Origin: Chlorobiota bacterium
GTDB lineage: Bacteria; Bacteroidota; Ignavibacteria; OLB7
DNA length: 64,000 nt
Direction of reading: 5' to 3'
NCBI GenBank assembly: GCA_016710285.1
Contig: JADJXR010000001.1
Span: 1,674,001-1,738,000 of the forward strand
The notes beneath the pieces are model-generated. The model worked only from the letters and a program-made list of their open reading frames with translations, was not told the DNA's origin and searched no databases. The position numbers and the translations under genes were made by a program. Of the stretch, positions 45,151-52,174 are shown piece after piece. Position 1 is the first letter of the stretch, and the number at the start of each line of letters is the position of its first letter.

Positions 45151-45945
45151 CTATGGTTGGGCCACCTTCTCCGCGTTGTACCGCTCGATAAACTCGCGAA
45201 CAACGGGGTCCTCACTTTGCCGCAACTCCTGCGGCGTGCCGATAAACCGGATCAATCCTTCCTCCAAAAAAATTGCGCGGTCGGCAGCTTTGTACACGGA
45301 GAAGAGGTCGTGGGTAATCAGCACCGAGGTGACGTCCAACTTGGTGGCAAGGTCGCGGACAAGGTTGTCAATCTGCTCGCTGGTGATCGGGTCCAGGCCC
45401 GTGGTTGGCTCGTCGTAAAAGATGTAGCGGGGCTGGCCAACAAGGGCGCGCGCCACCCCCACCCGCTTTCGCATCCCGCCGGAAAGCTCCGCCGGTTTTT
45501 TGTTGGCGATAATCTGGTAGGCCTCGTTGAACGCCGCGGGCGACATCCGTTCGGGGTCGGGAAGCAATCCAACGTTCAGCAGGTTGCGGTGGATTTCGCT
45601 ATCCAACAACTGCTGGTTCCGCTCGCCATGCTCATGCAGCCCAAGCACAATGTTTTGGGCAACGGTAAGGGAATCGAACAGGGCCGCCCCCTGGAAAACG
45701 TAGCCGATGGTGCGGCGCATTTCGTACAGTTCCTTCTCGCTCATCTGGTCCACCCGCTTTCCGTCCAGCGTCACGGTCCCCTGGTCCGGTTGCAGCAGTC
45801 CAACAATCAGTTTCAGCAGCACGCTTTTCCCCGTCCCTGAGCGGCCAATAATTGCCACCGTCTCCCCCGCTTCAATCCGGAAGGAGACCCCGCGCAGCAC
45901 CTGCTTTGGGCCAAAAGATTTATGAAGATTTTCTACAGCGATCAT
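45151..45945 (-). CDS. ABC transporter ATPase, MlaF-like
   Basis: 264 aa. Walker A GRSGTGKSV, Q-loop YVFQGAALFDSLTV, signature LSGGMRKRVGVARAL, Walker B YIFYDEPTTGLDP, H-loop ITHD. The GR-S-G-T-GKSVLL start and the GALFDSLTV and SGGM-x-KRV forms point to the MlaF/Ttg2A group that powers retrograde phospholipid transport through MlaE with MCE proteins. No mlaE or mlaD is adjacent: downstream is the SBBP gene and upstream a plus-strand lipoprotein. The partners must be elsewhere. Confidence 0.85.
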   Translation of the reverse strand: MIAVENLHKSFGPKQVLRGVSFRIEAGETVAIIGRSGTGKSVLLKLIVGLLQPDQGTVTLDGKRVDQMSEKELYEMRRTIGYVFQGAALFDSLTVAQNIVLGLHEHGERNQQLLDSEIHRNLLNVGLLPDPERMSPAAFNEAYQIIANKKPAELSGGMRKRVGVARALVGQPRYIFYDEPTTGLDPITSEQIDNLVRDLATKLDVTSVLITHDLFSVYKAADRAIFLEEGLIRFIGTPQELRQSEDPVVREFIERYNAEKVAQP

Positions 45946-46128
45946 CGTGCGCCACTTGTGATTGAGTTTCTGTTGATTTGTTCCCCAAGTTTTTTGGGTG
46001 GGGCTGCTCGGGGCTGCCCAAAATATCGGGATATTCGGCGCGCTTGCACGGCTTTGCTTGCATTGCTACGGTGGCGATCTGCAATTTTGCGCACCGAACC
46101 AACCGATTCAAGAAACGACATCTTCAGC

Positions 46129-46839
46129 ATGAACCAAACGCTCCCAACGCTTCTTCTTTGCGGAATCCTTCTTGCCGGATGCAGCAAGGAGGATGCGCCC
46201 AAAACCACCCTTCCCGACACCTCCGCCACAACTTCCGCCCGAACCGCAGCCCCCGGGGCGCAAGCTGCGCAAACCGGCGCGGACACCGGGAAGCCAACGG
46301 GCGAGTGGCACCCCGGACGGCCAGACACCAAAAGCGGGACGATTGCAACAACCAATGGCTCCATCACCGTGGCCATGAAGCTGGTGTATCGGGGGATTCC
46401 GTACAGCCTGTACGTCCCCGAGGATATGCTTGCCGAGCGGGACACAACGGACCCGAAAGGGACGCGCCTGCGAATCTACAACGCTCCGCAGGGGAAGCCG
46501 GACCGGAGCGCGTGGGCCGAAATCTACGTTCCCAACAACCCGCTCTCGCTGATGGATATGACCGGCGCAGTGCTTGGGTCCGATGGCCTGGTGGAGCAAA
46601 ACAAGTTCAAGGTGACAGCGCCGCCGCAACCTTTCCCCCATTGCCAATGGAGTGCCGAAACCTACGCCTTTGCCGGAAAAGGGAACGAAGGCTACGCCTG
46701 CCTTAGCGTCCATGCCACCACCAAAGCGTTTTACGTGGCGGTGGTCCACAAGAAAGGGGAGAAAGATTTCCCGCTGCGGATTGATGCGATCCTGAGCGAG
46801 TTCCAATGGAACGATACCGGGGGCGGCTTGGGGGAATAG
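46129..46839 (+). CDS. Predicted lipoprotein of unknown function
   Basis: 236 aa from the ATG at 46129 (MNQTLPTLLLCGILLAGCSK); the open frame runs further upstream without signal. The lipobox LLAGC gives a lipidated Cys at ~18. A low-complexity Thr/Ala-rich linker covers ~20-65. A folded domain follows (VYRGIPYSLYVPEDMLAERD, FPHCQWSAETYAF, FYVAVVHKKGEKDFPLRIDA) that I do not recognise. It diverges from the MlaF-like gene and converges with the metallopeptidase gene; a long hairpin lies between. Confidence 0.7.
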   Translation: MNQTLPTLLLCGILLAGCSKEDAPKTTLPDTSATTSARTAAPGAQAAQTGADTGKPTGEWHPGRPDTKSGTIATTNGSITVAMKLVYRGIPYSLYVPEDMLAERDTTDPKGTRLRIYNAPQGKPDRSAWAEIYVPNNPLSLMDMTGAVLGSDGLVEQNKFKVTAPPQPFPHCQWSAETYAFAGKGNEGYACLSVHATTKAFYVAVVHKKGEKDFPLRIDAILSEFQWNDTGGGLGE

Positions 46840-46855
46840 CCCGGGCCAACTACGG

Positions 46856-46900
46856 CTGTGCCCCGGCGGAACTTTTGGTGAAAGAACCGCCAGGGCACAG
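46856..46900. terminator. Stem-loop between convergent genes
   Basis: CTGTGCCC with GGCGG at 46856-46869 pairs with CCGCC and GGGCACAG at 46887-46900 with one mismatch or bulge. It lies 16 bp after the lipoprotein stop and 44 bp before the end of the metallopeptidase gene. It probably acts in both directions. Confidence 0.55.
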
Positions 46901-46944
46901 ACGACGCAAAGGTAAACCAGAAAGAATGTGTGCAAGGGGAAGGC

Positions 46945-49749
46945 TTAGCGGGCCAGCACCATTTTCCGCACAAGGCGTTTCCCGCCAACATCCACCACGC
47001 AAAGGTAGCTGCCGGATGGAAGGCCGGCGGCATCGAACCGCAGGGTGTGGCTTCCGGCTTCGCGTGGGCCAACCGCCACGGCAATCACCGGGTGGCCGGT
47101 TAGGTCGTAGATGGTCATCGTAAGGTTCCGCTCGGCTTCCAGAAGGATGGTGGCGGTCCCGCTGTTGGTGCGCGGGTCAATCGTGGCTCCGGCAAGCGTT
47201 GCGCCGTTGCCAGTGGTGGTTTCCTCCACCCCGCTAAACCCGGCGGTGCTGAAGTTGAACACCGTGGACCAAGCCCCGGTCCCAACGCTGTTTGTAGCGG
47301 CAACCCGCCAGAAATACGTGGTGTTCGGGCCAAGATTGCCAACGATTTGCGAAGTGGTGGCCACGGCGTTGTTGTCCAAAGCCAACGTTCCGCTGAAGTT
47401 ATCGTTGGTGGAAACTTGGACGTGGTAGGCCGATGCCCCGCTGCTGCTTTGCCACTGCAACTGCACCGAGCTTGGCTGGTTGGTGGCGGCGTGCGGCGGA
47501 AGCAGCAGCAACGGCGCTGCCGGCGCAACGGAACCTTCTTTCGATTGTGCCAGCACCTCCTCCCCACTCAGCGCGCGGCGGTAGATGCGGACTTCATCAA
47601 TCGCCCCTTTGGTGTACTCGGTTGTTCCGCGTGCGCCAACAAACAGCGGCGCCTTTGCCGTCACCAGCGTTCCGGTTTTTGGTTCGCTGGCAACCTGCAC
47701 GCCATCCAGATAGATTTTCATTGCCGTGCCATCGTACACAAAGGCGGCGTGGTACCATTTGTTTGCGGTCAAGTTTGGTCCCCATGCTTGGAACGGCACG
47801 CCGCTTCCGTTGAAGTAGGCGGCAATCCCCAATCGCCCGTCCCAGCTGTAGGTGAAGAACATTGCGTCAATCTCCCAGTTCTGCCCCACCATTGTCTGGA
47901 TGCCAGTGGTGTTGTCCAGCTTGAACCAGTAGGAGGCGGTGAAGTTGGTGAAGTTGGAGATATAGTTTGCTGCCGAAAGCGAGGAGCTTCCGTTGAAGGA
48001 GTAGGCGCTGTTCGGGTTCCCAAGCCGATCGTTGGCAAGGGTTGCGTTGCCCGATGCCGGGTAATATCCGCACCCCGCTTCATCGCGTGAGTTTCCGCTG
48101 AATGGATAGTACAGCACCAGCCCGCTGGCATCGTTCTGGACGATGCTGAAGGCTTTCATGGAGGTGTCGGCCACCGCAGGGTTTTCGCTGCTGCTGATCC
48201 GGACCCGCATGGTGGGGGAACAGGTTTGCGGAAGCGTCCAGTTGTAGGCCTCGTCGCCGGCGGGGATGTTCGCTTGGATCAGCGTCCAATCGGCCCCGTT
48301 GTTGCTGCTGTACTCCAACGTGATGTTTGCCACGCCGGAGGACCGCCAGCGGATTTGCGCTGCCGTTCCGGCATCGTATTGCTCCTCGCCATGTGGGTTC
48401 AGTAGCATCACCCGTTGCGTGGCGGGTGCGCTGATGCAGGTGGCGGCTTCTGCGGTTTGGCGCATCAGCGCGGCCACTTGGGGAAGGAAGGTCATCCGAA
48501 GCGTGAAGCCTAAACCTGCGTCGTTGTTGGTCCCGCCGCAGTAGCTCATAATCGAGCCAGGGTTCGGTTTTTTCTGTTGGCCTTCCGGCAAGCATTTCCC
48601 TTCGATTCCCTCATCCACAACGCAGGTGTCAAGCGGCGCGCCCCAGTAGCAATTGTGGCTGTGGGGTGCGTTGAAGTTGTGGCCAATCTCGTGGGCGGCA
48701 ATGTACACGTCGTAGCTGAATCCAAACGTCGGCAGTGGGTTTCTTCCCTGCACCGAGATCACGCTGTAGCCTTTGTCCTGGTTCTTCCCGCACAGTGCCT
48801 CGAAGAATCCATATCCCCCGCCGCCGTAGCTTAACGAAGTCACCACTTGGAAGATGTCGCGCTGGACGGTGGTGTAGTTTTCCTTCCAGTACGGCCCGGC
48901 TTTGTCGCGCAGCAGGAAGGGGTCGCCTTTCACGTTGTACGGATCGGCGGGTGAGTTCGTCCAGGTTTTCATCCAGGGGATGTGGATGGTGACGTGAAGC
49001 TCATCTTCGTAGATGCTGCTGACCACCGCGTACATTGCCACGGCGTAGGCCTGCGCTTTTTCCACGGTCCCACCGGTGGCGGTGAAGAACTCGCTGTCGG
49101 TCTCCACGGCAAGCTCAACTTCCAGAATGCTTTTTGCGGCCAACACATCGGCGGCCATTGGTGCCGGCGGGGTTGGGGGCAACGCATCCAAGTCATCCTC
49201 CGTTCCGCAAACAAAGTTGCTGGCGGGAAGTGTCATCTTCTTTGTGGCGGCCATGGTATAGCTTCCTTGCGGGTTCCTGATGTCCGGACCAACGATATAG
49301 CTTTGGCCATCGGGATACTCCATCACCGCAAACATCTGCTCGGTTCCTGCTTCGTAGGTCAGCCACACTTTCGATCCCGGGCTCCCTTCCACGGTTCCGG
49401 TGTACAGGACCAGCTGTGGGGCCTTGGTGGGAACATCGCCCGTTGGCGTGGCCACAACAAACTGCGTGGTGGCATCCACCACCGAACGGCGGCGTTGCAG
49501 CACAATCGTCCCATAGATTTCCGGCATCACCGGGAAGTTGGTGATCTCTAGATGCTCCGGGGCAGCCAGCAATCGCCCTGCTTCCGCTGTGTTAAGCTGG
49601 GCAAGCATTGGGTGTTGCCGAATCTGGAAGATGTTTTTGAAGAGTTCTTTGCCGTCCAGGGTGGCCGATGGGAAACGCTGTTGGGCGCTTGCGGCATGGC
49701 ACGCAACAAGCAGAAGCACAGGGATCAGAAGCAGTCGCAGTTTGTTCAT
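46945..49749 (-). CDS. Reprolysin-type zinc metallopeptidase with LamG, Fn3 and T9SS sorting domains
   Basis: 934 aa from the ATG at 49749 (MNKLRLLLIPVLLLVACHAA); the open frame runs far upstream through the aquaporin gene and is not real there. The signal peptide ends ASAQQ. A propeptide-like region covers ~25-190. The metzincin zinc site HEIGHNFNAPH (HExxHxxxxxH) lies at ~340 with a downstream SIMSYCGG Met-turn, placing it in the M12B-like group. A Ser-Thr-rich Ig-like module, a LamG/concanavalin-type domain (~580-735: DEVRIYRRALSGEE) and a fibronectin III domain follow. The last ~80 aa are a T9SS sorting domain. A secreted or surface protease. Confidence 0.9.
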   Translation of the reverse strand: MNKLRLLLIPVLLLVACHAASAQQRFPSATLDGKELFKNIFQIRQHPMLAQLNTAEAGRLLAAPEHLEITNFPVMPEIYGTIVLQRRRSVVDATTQFVVATPTGDVPTKAPQLVLYTGTVEGSPGSKVWLTYEAGTEQMFAVMEYPDGQSYIVGPDIRNPQGSYTMAATKKMTLPASNFVCGTEDDLDALPPTPPAPMAADVLAAKSILEVELAVETDSEFFTATGGTVEKAQAYAVAMYAVVSSIYEDELHVTIHIPWMKTWTNSPADPYNVKGDPFLLRDKAGPYWKENYTTVQRDIFQVVTSLSYGGGGYGFFEALCGKNQDKGYSVISVQGRNPLPTFGFSYDVYIAAHEIGHNFNAPHSHNCYWGAPLDTCVVDEGIEGKCLPEGQQKKPNPGSIMSYCGGTNNDAGLGFTLRMTFLPQVAALMRQTAEAATCISAPATQRVMLLNPHGEEQYDAGTAAQIRWRSSGVANITLEYSSNNGADWTLIQANIPAGDEAYNWTLPQTCSPTMRVRISSSENPAVADTSMKAFSIVQNDASGLVLYYPFSGNSRDEAGCGYYPASGNATLANDRLGNPNSAYSFNGSSSLSAANYISNFTNFTASYWFKLDNTTGIQTMVGQNWEIDAMFFTYSWDGRLGIAAYFNGSGVPFQAWGPNLTANKWYHAAFVYDGTAMKIYLDGVQVASEPKTGTLVTAKAPLFVGARGTTEYTKGAIDEVRIYRRALSGEEVLAQSKEGSVAPAAPLLLLPPHAATNQPSSVQLQWQSSSGASAYHVQVSTNDNFSGTLALDNNAVATTSQIVGNLGPNTTYFWRVAATNSVGTGAWSTVFNFSTAGFSGVEETTTGNGATLAGATIDPRTNSGTATILLEAERNLTMTIYDLTGHPVIAVAVGPREAGSHTLRFDAAGLPSGSYLCVVDVGGKRLVRKMVLAR

Positions 49750-49844
49750 GGCAGGCGTACGTTGATGGAGAGAGAAACGGATTGATGCTTGCCCGAATAT
49801 ACGGCATGAAATTTCAGAGAAGAATAGAGAAATTTCAGGGGAGA

Positions 49845-50519
49845 TTACTTCTTCCCAAACCAACGGAAAAGCAGGACCGCCAACGTGCCGCCAACAAGCT
49901 GCGCCACAACAAACGCCAATGCGTCGGCCGGGCGGATTCCGGCGTTCGTCTCGGTGAATATCCGGGCGATGGAGAGGGCTGGGTTGGCAAACGCCGATGA
50001 GGCGGTGAACCAATACGCGGCCAGAATGTACATCCCCACAACCATCGGAAGCCGCTCCGGCTCCTTGTGTGCCGTCCCGAAAATCACCGCAAGCAGCCCA
50101 AACGTTGCCACAACCTCGCCGAACAATTGCGCAAACCCGGAGCGTTCGTGGTCCGCGATAGCAACCGCCGAATTCCCGAACATCACGTTGGCAACAACAA
50201 CCCCGGCAATCCCGCCAAGAATCTGCGCGGTGACGTAGCCGGGGACCTCGCGCCATTCCATCCTGCCGTTCCATGCCTCGGCCAGCGTCAGTGCCGGGTT
50301 GAAGTGCGCGCCGGAAATCGGTAGGAAGGTGGTGATAAGGGCAATCAACGCCCCTGCGGTTGCAATGGAGTTTGCCAGCAAGGCAAGCGCGGTGTTCCCC
50401 GCCGCCAATTGCTCGGCCATCAGTGCGGACCCAACCACTGCCGCAAGGAGTAAGCCGGTCCCAATCCCTTCGGCAACAACCCGCCGCGATTGCCCCCAAA
50501 CGTGTGTGCGTGTTTCCAT
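49845..50519 (-). CDS. Aquaporin / MIP-family channel
   Basis: 224 aa from the ATG at 50519 (METRTHVWGQSRRVVAEGIG); ATG at 50549 and TTG at 50555 are alternatives, the latter lying inside repeat R1. Six membrane segments are present, with both selectivity-filter NPA motifs (ISGAHFNPALT at ~75 and SSAFANPALSIAR at ~180). MIP channels pass water, glycerol or metalloids. An aquaporin next to arsI and arsR suggests a metalloid (arsenite-type) conduit, as known for AqpS in some ars operons. That is an inference, since the genes are separated by ~480 bp of repeat DNA. Confidence 0.87.
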   Translation of the reverse strand: METRTHVWGQSRRVVAEGIGTGLLLAAVVGSALMAEQLAAGNTALALLANSIATAGALIALITTFLPISGAHFNPALTLAEAWNGRMEWREVPGYVTAQILGGIAGVVVANVMFGNSAVAIADHERSGFAQLFGEVVATFGLLAVIFGTAHKEPERLPMVVGMYILAAYWFTASSAFANPALSIARIFTETNAGIRPADALAFVVAQLVGGTLAVLLFRWFGKK

Positions 50520-50550
50520 GGTGTGTTGATTGTTGTGTGTTGCTATCATT

Positions 50551-50602
50551 TCCAACCCCGACTGAGTTGGGGTTGATTGAAGGCCTTTAACCTTCGGCGT
50601 TC
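50551..50602. repeat. Interspersed palindromic repeat R1, degenerate copy
   Basis: AACCCCGACTGAGTTGGGGT followed by TGATTGAAGGCCTTTAACCT and TCGG, a diverged match to the R1 pattern at 55328-55607. It lies just upstream of the aquaporin start. Confidence 0.65.
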
Positions 50603-50639
50603 ATCTTCTCTACCTCTCTCTCCGTGCGCGGCCTGATGC

Positions 50640-50838
50640 GTGGCTCCCCCCCTCTTGGGAGGGGGCGGGGGGTGGGTTGGGGACACCCGCGAACCAAGCC
50701 CTCGTTCCCGAATCTCAGGATCAGCAGGCCTCGGTGGCCAACGCGAAACGCCGCTCTTTCTGTTGTTCCCCCGAACCCACCCCGCCCTATCGGGCACCCC
50801 TCCCCAGGAGGGGAACTGTTTCGTGAGGGTTTGTGGGT
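50640..50838 (+). repeat. MITE-like repeat R2, copy 1
   Basis: A roughly 200-bp GC-rich element. The left end CCCCTCTTGGGAGGGGGCGG and the right end (CGGGCACCCCTCCCCAGGAG) are imperfect inverted repeats, including GGGGTGGGTT on the left and AACCCACCCC on the right. The interior includes GGACACCCGCGAACCAAG and TCCCGAATCTCAGGATCAGC. An inverted second copy lies at 56720-56925. No transposase is encoded, as expected of a MITE. Confidence 0.75.
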
Positions 50839-50910
50839 CGCTTATCAATTAACGCTGTTGGCATCAATATAGCCCAGCCACAACCGGAGCAACAGCGGAG
50901 GGAAATGGAA

Positions 50911-50972
50911 TGAGGTTGGGGGGTGAAAATGGCGCGTCACGTGTGGGCAATCTTCACCAATCCCCAACCTCA
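50911..50972. repeat. Long inverted repeat downstream of arsI
   Basis: TGAGGTTGGGG (50911-50921) pairs with its complement at 50962-50972, continued by GGTGAA (50922-50927) with TTCACC (50953-50958). It lies 33 bp past the arsI stop. It may act as a terminator, although no U-run is present, or be a decayed mobile-element end. Confidence 0.55.
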
Positions 50973-51004
50973 GGGTTCATGGCCAATGCTATGTATGCTG
51001 CCGT

Positions 51005-51532
51005 TCACACCACGCAGCAGGTGGCGCTGGCTGGCACATCCTCTTTGGTGCAGCAGGGTCCGGGTTCGACGGTGGCCAGCGGCACGCAGCAGGTCCCTGC
51101 GCTTGCCGAATCTTGCTCTGGTAAATGGTCCTCCAGCACCGTAAACACCTCCCACTCATTTCCGTCGGGATCGCGAACCCAGGTTTTATCCTGAATGGCG
51201 TAGCAGCAGGCGGTCCCCATTTCGTCGCGGGTGAGTAAGCCGGTGGCAATCCATTCTTCGCGCATCTGCAGCACTTCTTCGGTGGTGCTTACTTGGATTC
51301 CAAGATGCGAGAGCGCGCCCTGCCCTTTCAGGGGGGCGGCCATGGGGGCGGCGTTCAGCGTCAGGTTCAAGGGGGGATTGGCCACGTCGAATTTCGCGTA
51401 ATTGCTTCGGACCTTCATCGGCTCGATGCCGAACAGCTTCTTGTAGAAACTGATGCTTTCGGCCACGTTGTTGACGTTCAAGGCGATGTGTGCTTTCAGT
51501 GCCGTTGCTCGGCTTCCTGCGGTTGTGCTCAT
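51005..51532 (-). CDS. arsI: ArsI/CadI-family organoarsenical-resistance dioxygenase (C-As lyase)
   Basis: 175 aa from the ATG at 51532 (MSTTAGSRATALKAHIALNV); the longer frame runs through the divergent promoter. ArsI is a Fe(II)-dependent VOC enzyme cleaving the C-As bond of trivalent methyl- or aryl-arsenicals. The match to the family is strong: SISFYKKLFGIEPMKVRSNY, AKFDVANPPLNLTLN, the vicinal-Cys substrate site TACCYAIQDKTWV, and DPDGNEWEVF. Beyond the domain is a tail with three CC pairs (GTCCVPL, GPCCTKED, TCCVV), probably extra As(III) ligands. It is divergent from arsR across 132 bp. The related Cd-inducible CadI is an alternative. Confidence 0.87.
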   Translation of the reverse strand: MSTTAGSRATALKAHIALNVNNVAESISFYKKLFGIEPMKVRSNYAKFDVANPPLNLTLNAAPMAAPLKGQGALSHLGIQVSTTEEVLQMREEWIATGLLTRDEMGTACCYAIQDKTWVRDPDGNEWEVFTVLEDHLPEQDSASAGTCCVPLATVEPGPCCTKEDVPASATCCVV

Positions 51533-51570
51533 TGCGGTTACTCCATTATGGATTGTTGATAAAAGTTCAT

Positions 51571-51630
51571 ATTCGCCTACGCGAATGTGATGCAAATATA
51601 GGCGAAAAAAACACATATGCAAAAGCATAT
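51571..51630. promoter_or_regulatory. Probable arsI-arsR operator region
   Basis: Three palindromic elements lie in the divergent promoter. ATTCGC-CTAC-GCGAAT is at 51571-51586. TTCGCCTA (51572-51579) is inverted at 51599-51606. ATATGC-AAAA-GCATAT is at 51615-51630, 34 bp before the arsR start and resembling AT-rich ArsR-family operators. ArsR binding here is an inference. Confidence 0.55.
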
Positions 51631-51664
51631 TTGTTGTTTGGCATTTTTTTTCTTTCTTCGCGCC

Positions 51665-52066
51665 ATGAGCAAGCAATCACAACCCTTCGATTTCGAGCTG
51701 ATGTTCCGCGCCCTTGCCGACAACACACGGCTGCGGCTGCTGAACCTTATGGCCAGCGGTGAAATTTGCGTCTGCTACTTTGTGGAGGTTCTGAAAACCA
51801 GCCAGCCGAAAATCTCGCGCCATTTGGCCTACCTGCGCCGCGCCGGATTGGTGGAATCCCGCCGCGACGGCAAATGGATCCATTACCAAATTGCGCAGCC
51901 GCCGGACCCTGGCGCGGCGCATATCCTGAACGAAGTTCGCGCTTGGCTGCTACTGGACCCGGCAATGCGGCGCGAGCGGGAACGGCTAACCGCCGTCTGC
52001 TGCATGGCAAGCCCACCAATCCAAATTCAAGGCGCGCCCCGGCCAGAAGGAGTTCCGCAGAAGTAG
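51665..52066 (+). CDS. arsR: ArsR/SmtB-family metalloregulatory repressor
   Basis: 133 aa from the ATG at 51665 (MSKQSQPFDFELMFRALADN); an upstream in-frame ATG at 51617 falls inside the operator palindrome and is less likely. Winged HTH with TRLRLLNLMASGEICVCYFV, where C-x-C in the helix after GEI matches the As(III)-sensing motif ELCVC, then SQPKISRHLAYLRRAGLVES (recognition helix) and RRDGKWIHYQI (wing). A further CC pair (LTAVCCMAS) near the C-terminus may add a third thiol ligand. It should repress itself and the divergent arsI. Confidence 0.93.
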   Translation: MSKQSQPFDFELMFRALADNTRLRLLNLMASGEICVCYFVEVLKTSQPKISRHLAYLRRAGLVESRRDGKWIHYQIAQPPDPGAAHILNEVRAWLLLDPAMRRERERLTAVCCMASPPIQIQGAPRPEGVPQK

Positions 52067-52174
52067 CGGAAGAACCTGGCTGATAGAAGCAATGCCCGGG
52101 GTCGAACCCGGGCCCCACCCCTTCCCGCCAGAAAACCTTTTTCCCACATCTCCCCTTCCCTGCTATTTTCCGGC

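Larger units (their letters stand above)
50603..51004. other. Repeat-rich region between aquaporin and arsI
   Basis: About 400 bp with no gene. It contains repeat R2 (about 50640-50838) and a long inverted repeat next to arsI (50911-50972). I see no other feature in it. Confidence 0.6.

Noticed and set aside
49750..50499. 250-codon upstream extension of the metallopeptidase reading frame
   Set aside because: It overlaps the aquaporin gene out of frame. The signal peptide begins at the ATG at 49749.
50640..50840. Short open frames reading PRTKPSFPNLRISRPRWPT
   Set aside because: They arise from repeat R2 and recur in its second copy (PRTKHPFPNLRISKPRWPT). They are repeat-derived and not genes.
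52085..52125. tRNA T-arm-like sequence on the minus strand (CCGGG-TTCGACC-CCGGG)
   Set aside because: It forms a perfect T-arm hairpin, but no D-arm, anticodon arm or matching acceptor strand can be built around it. It is at most a tRNA relic or a simple GC-rich hairpin after arsR.
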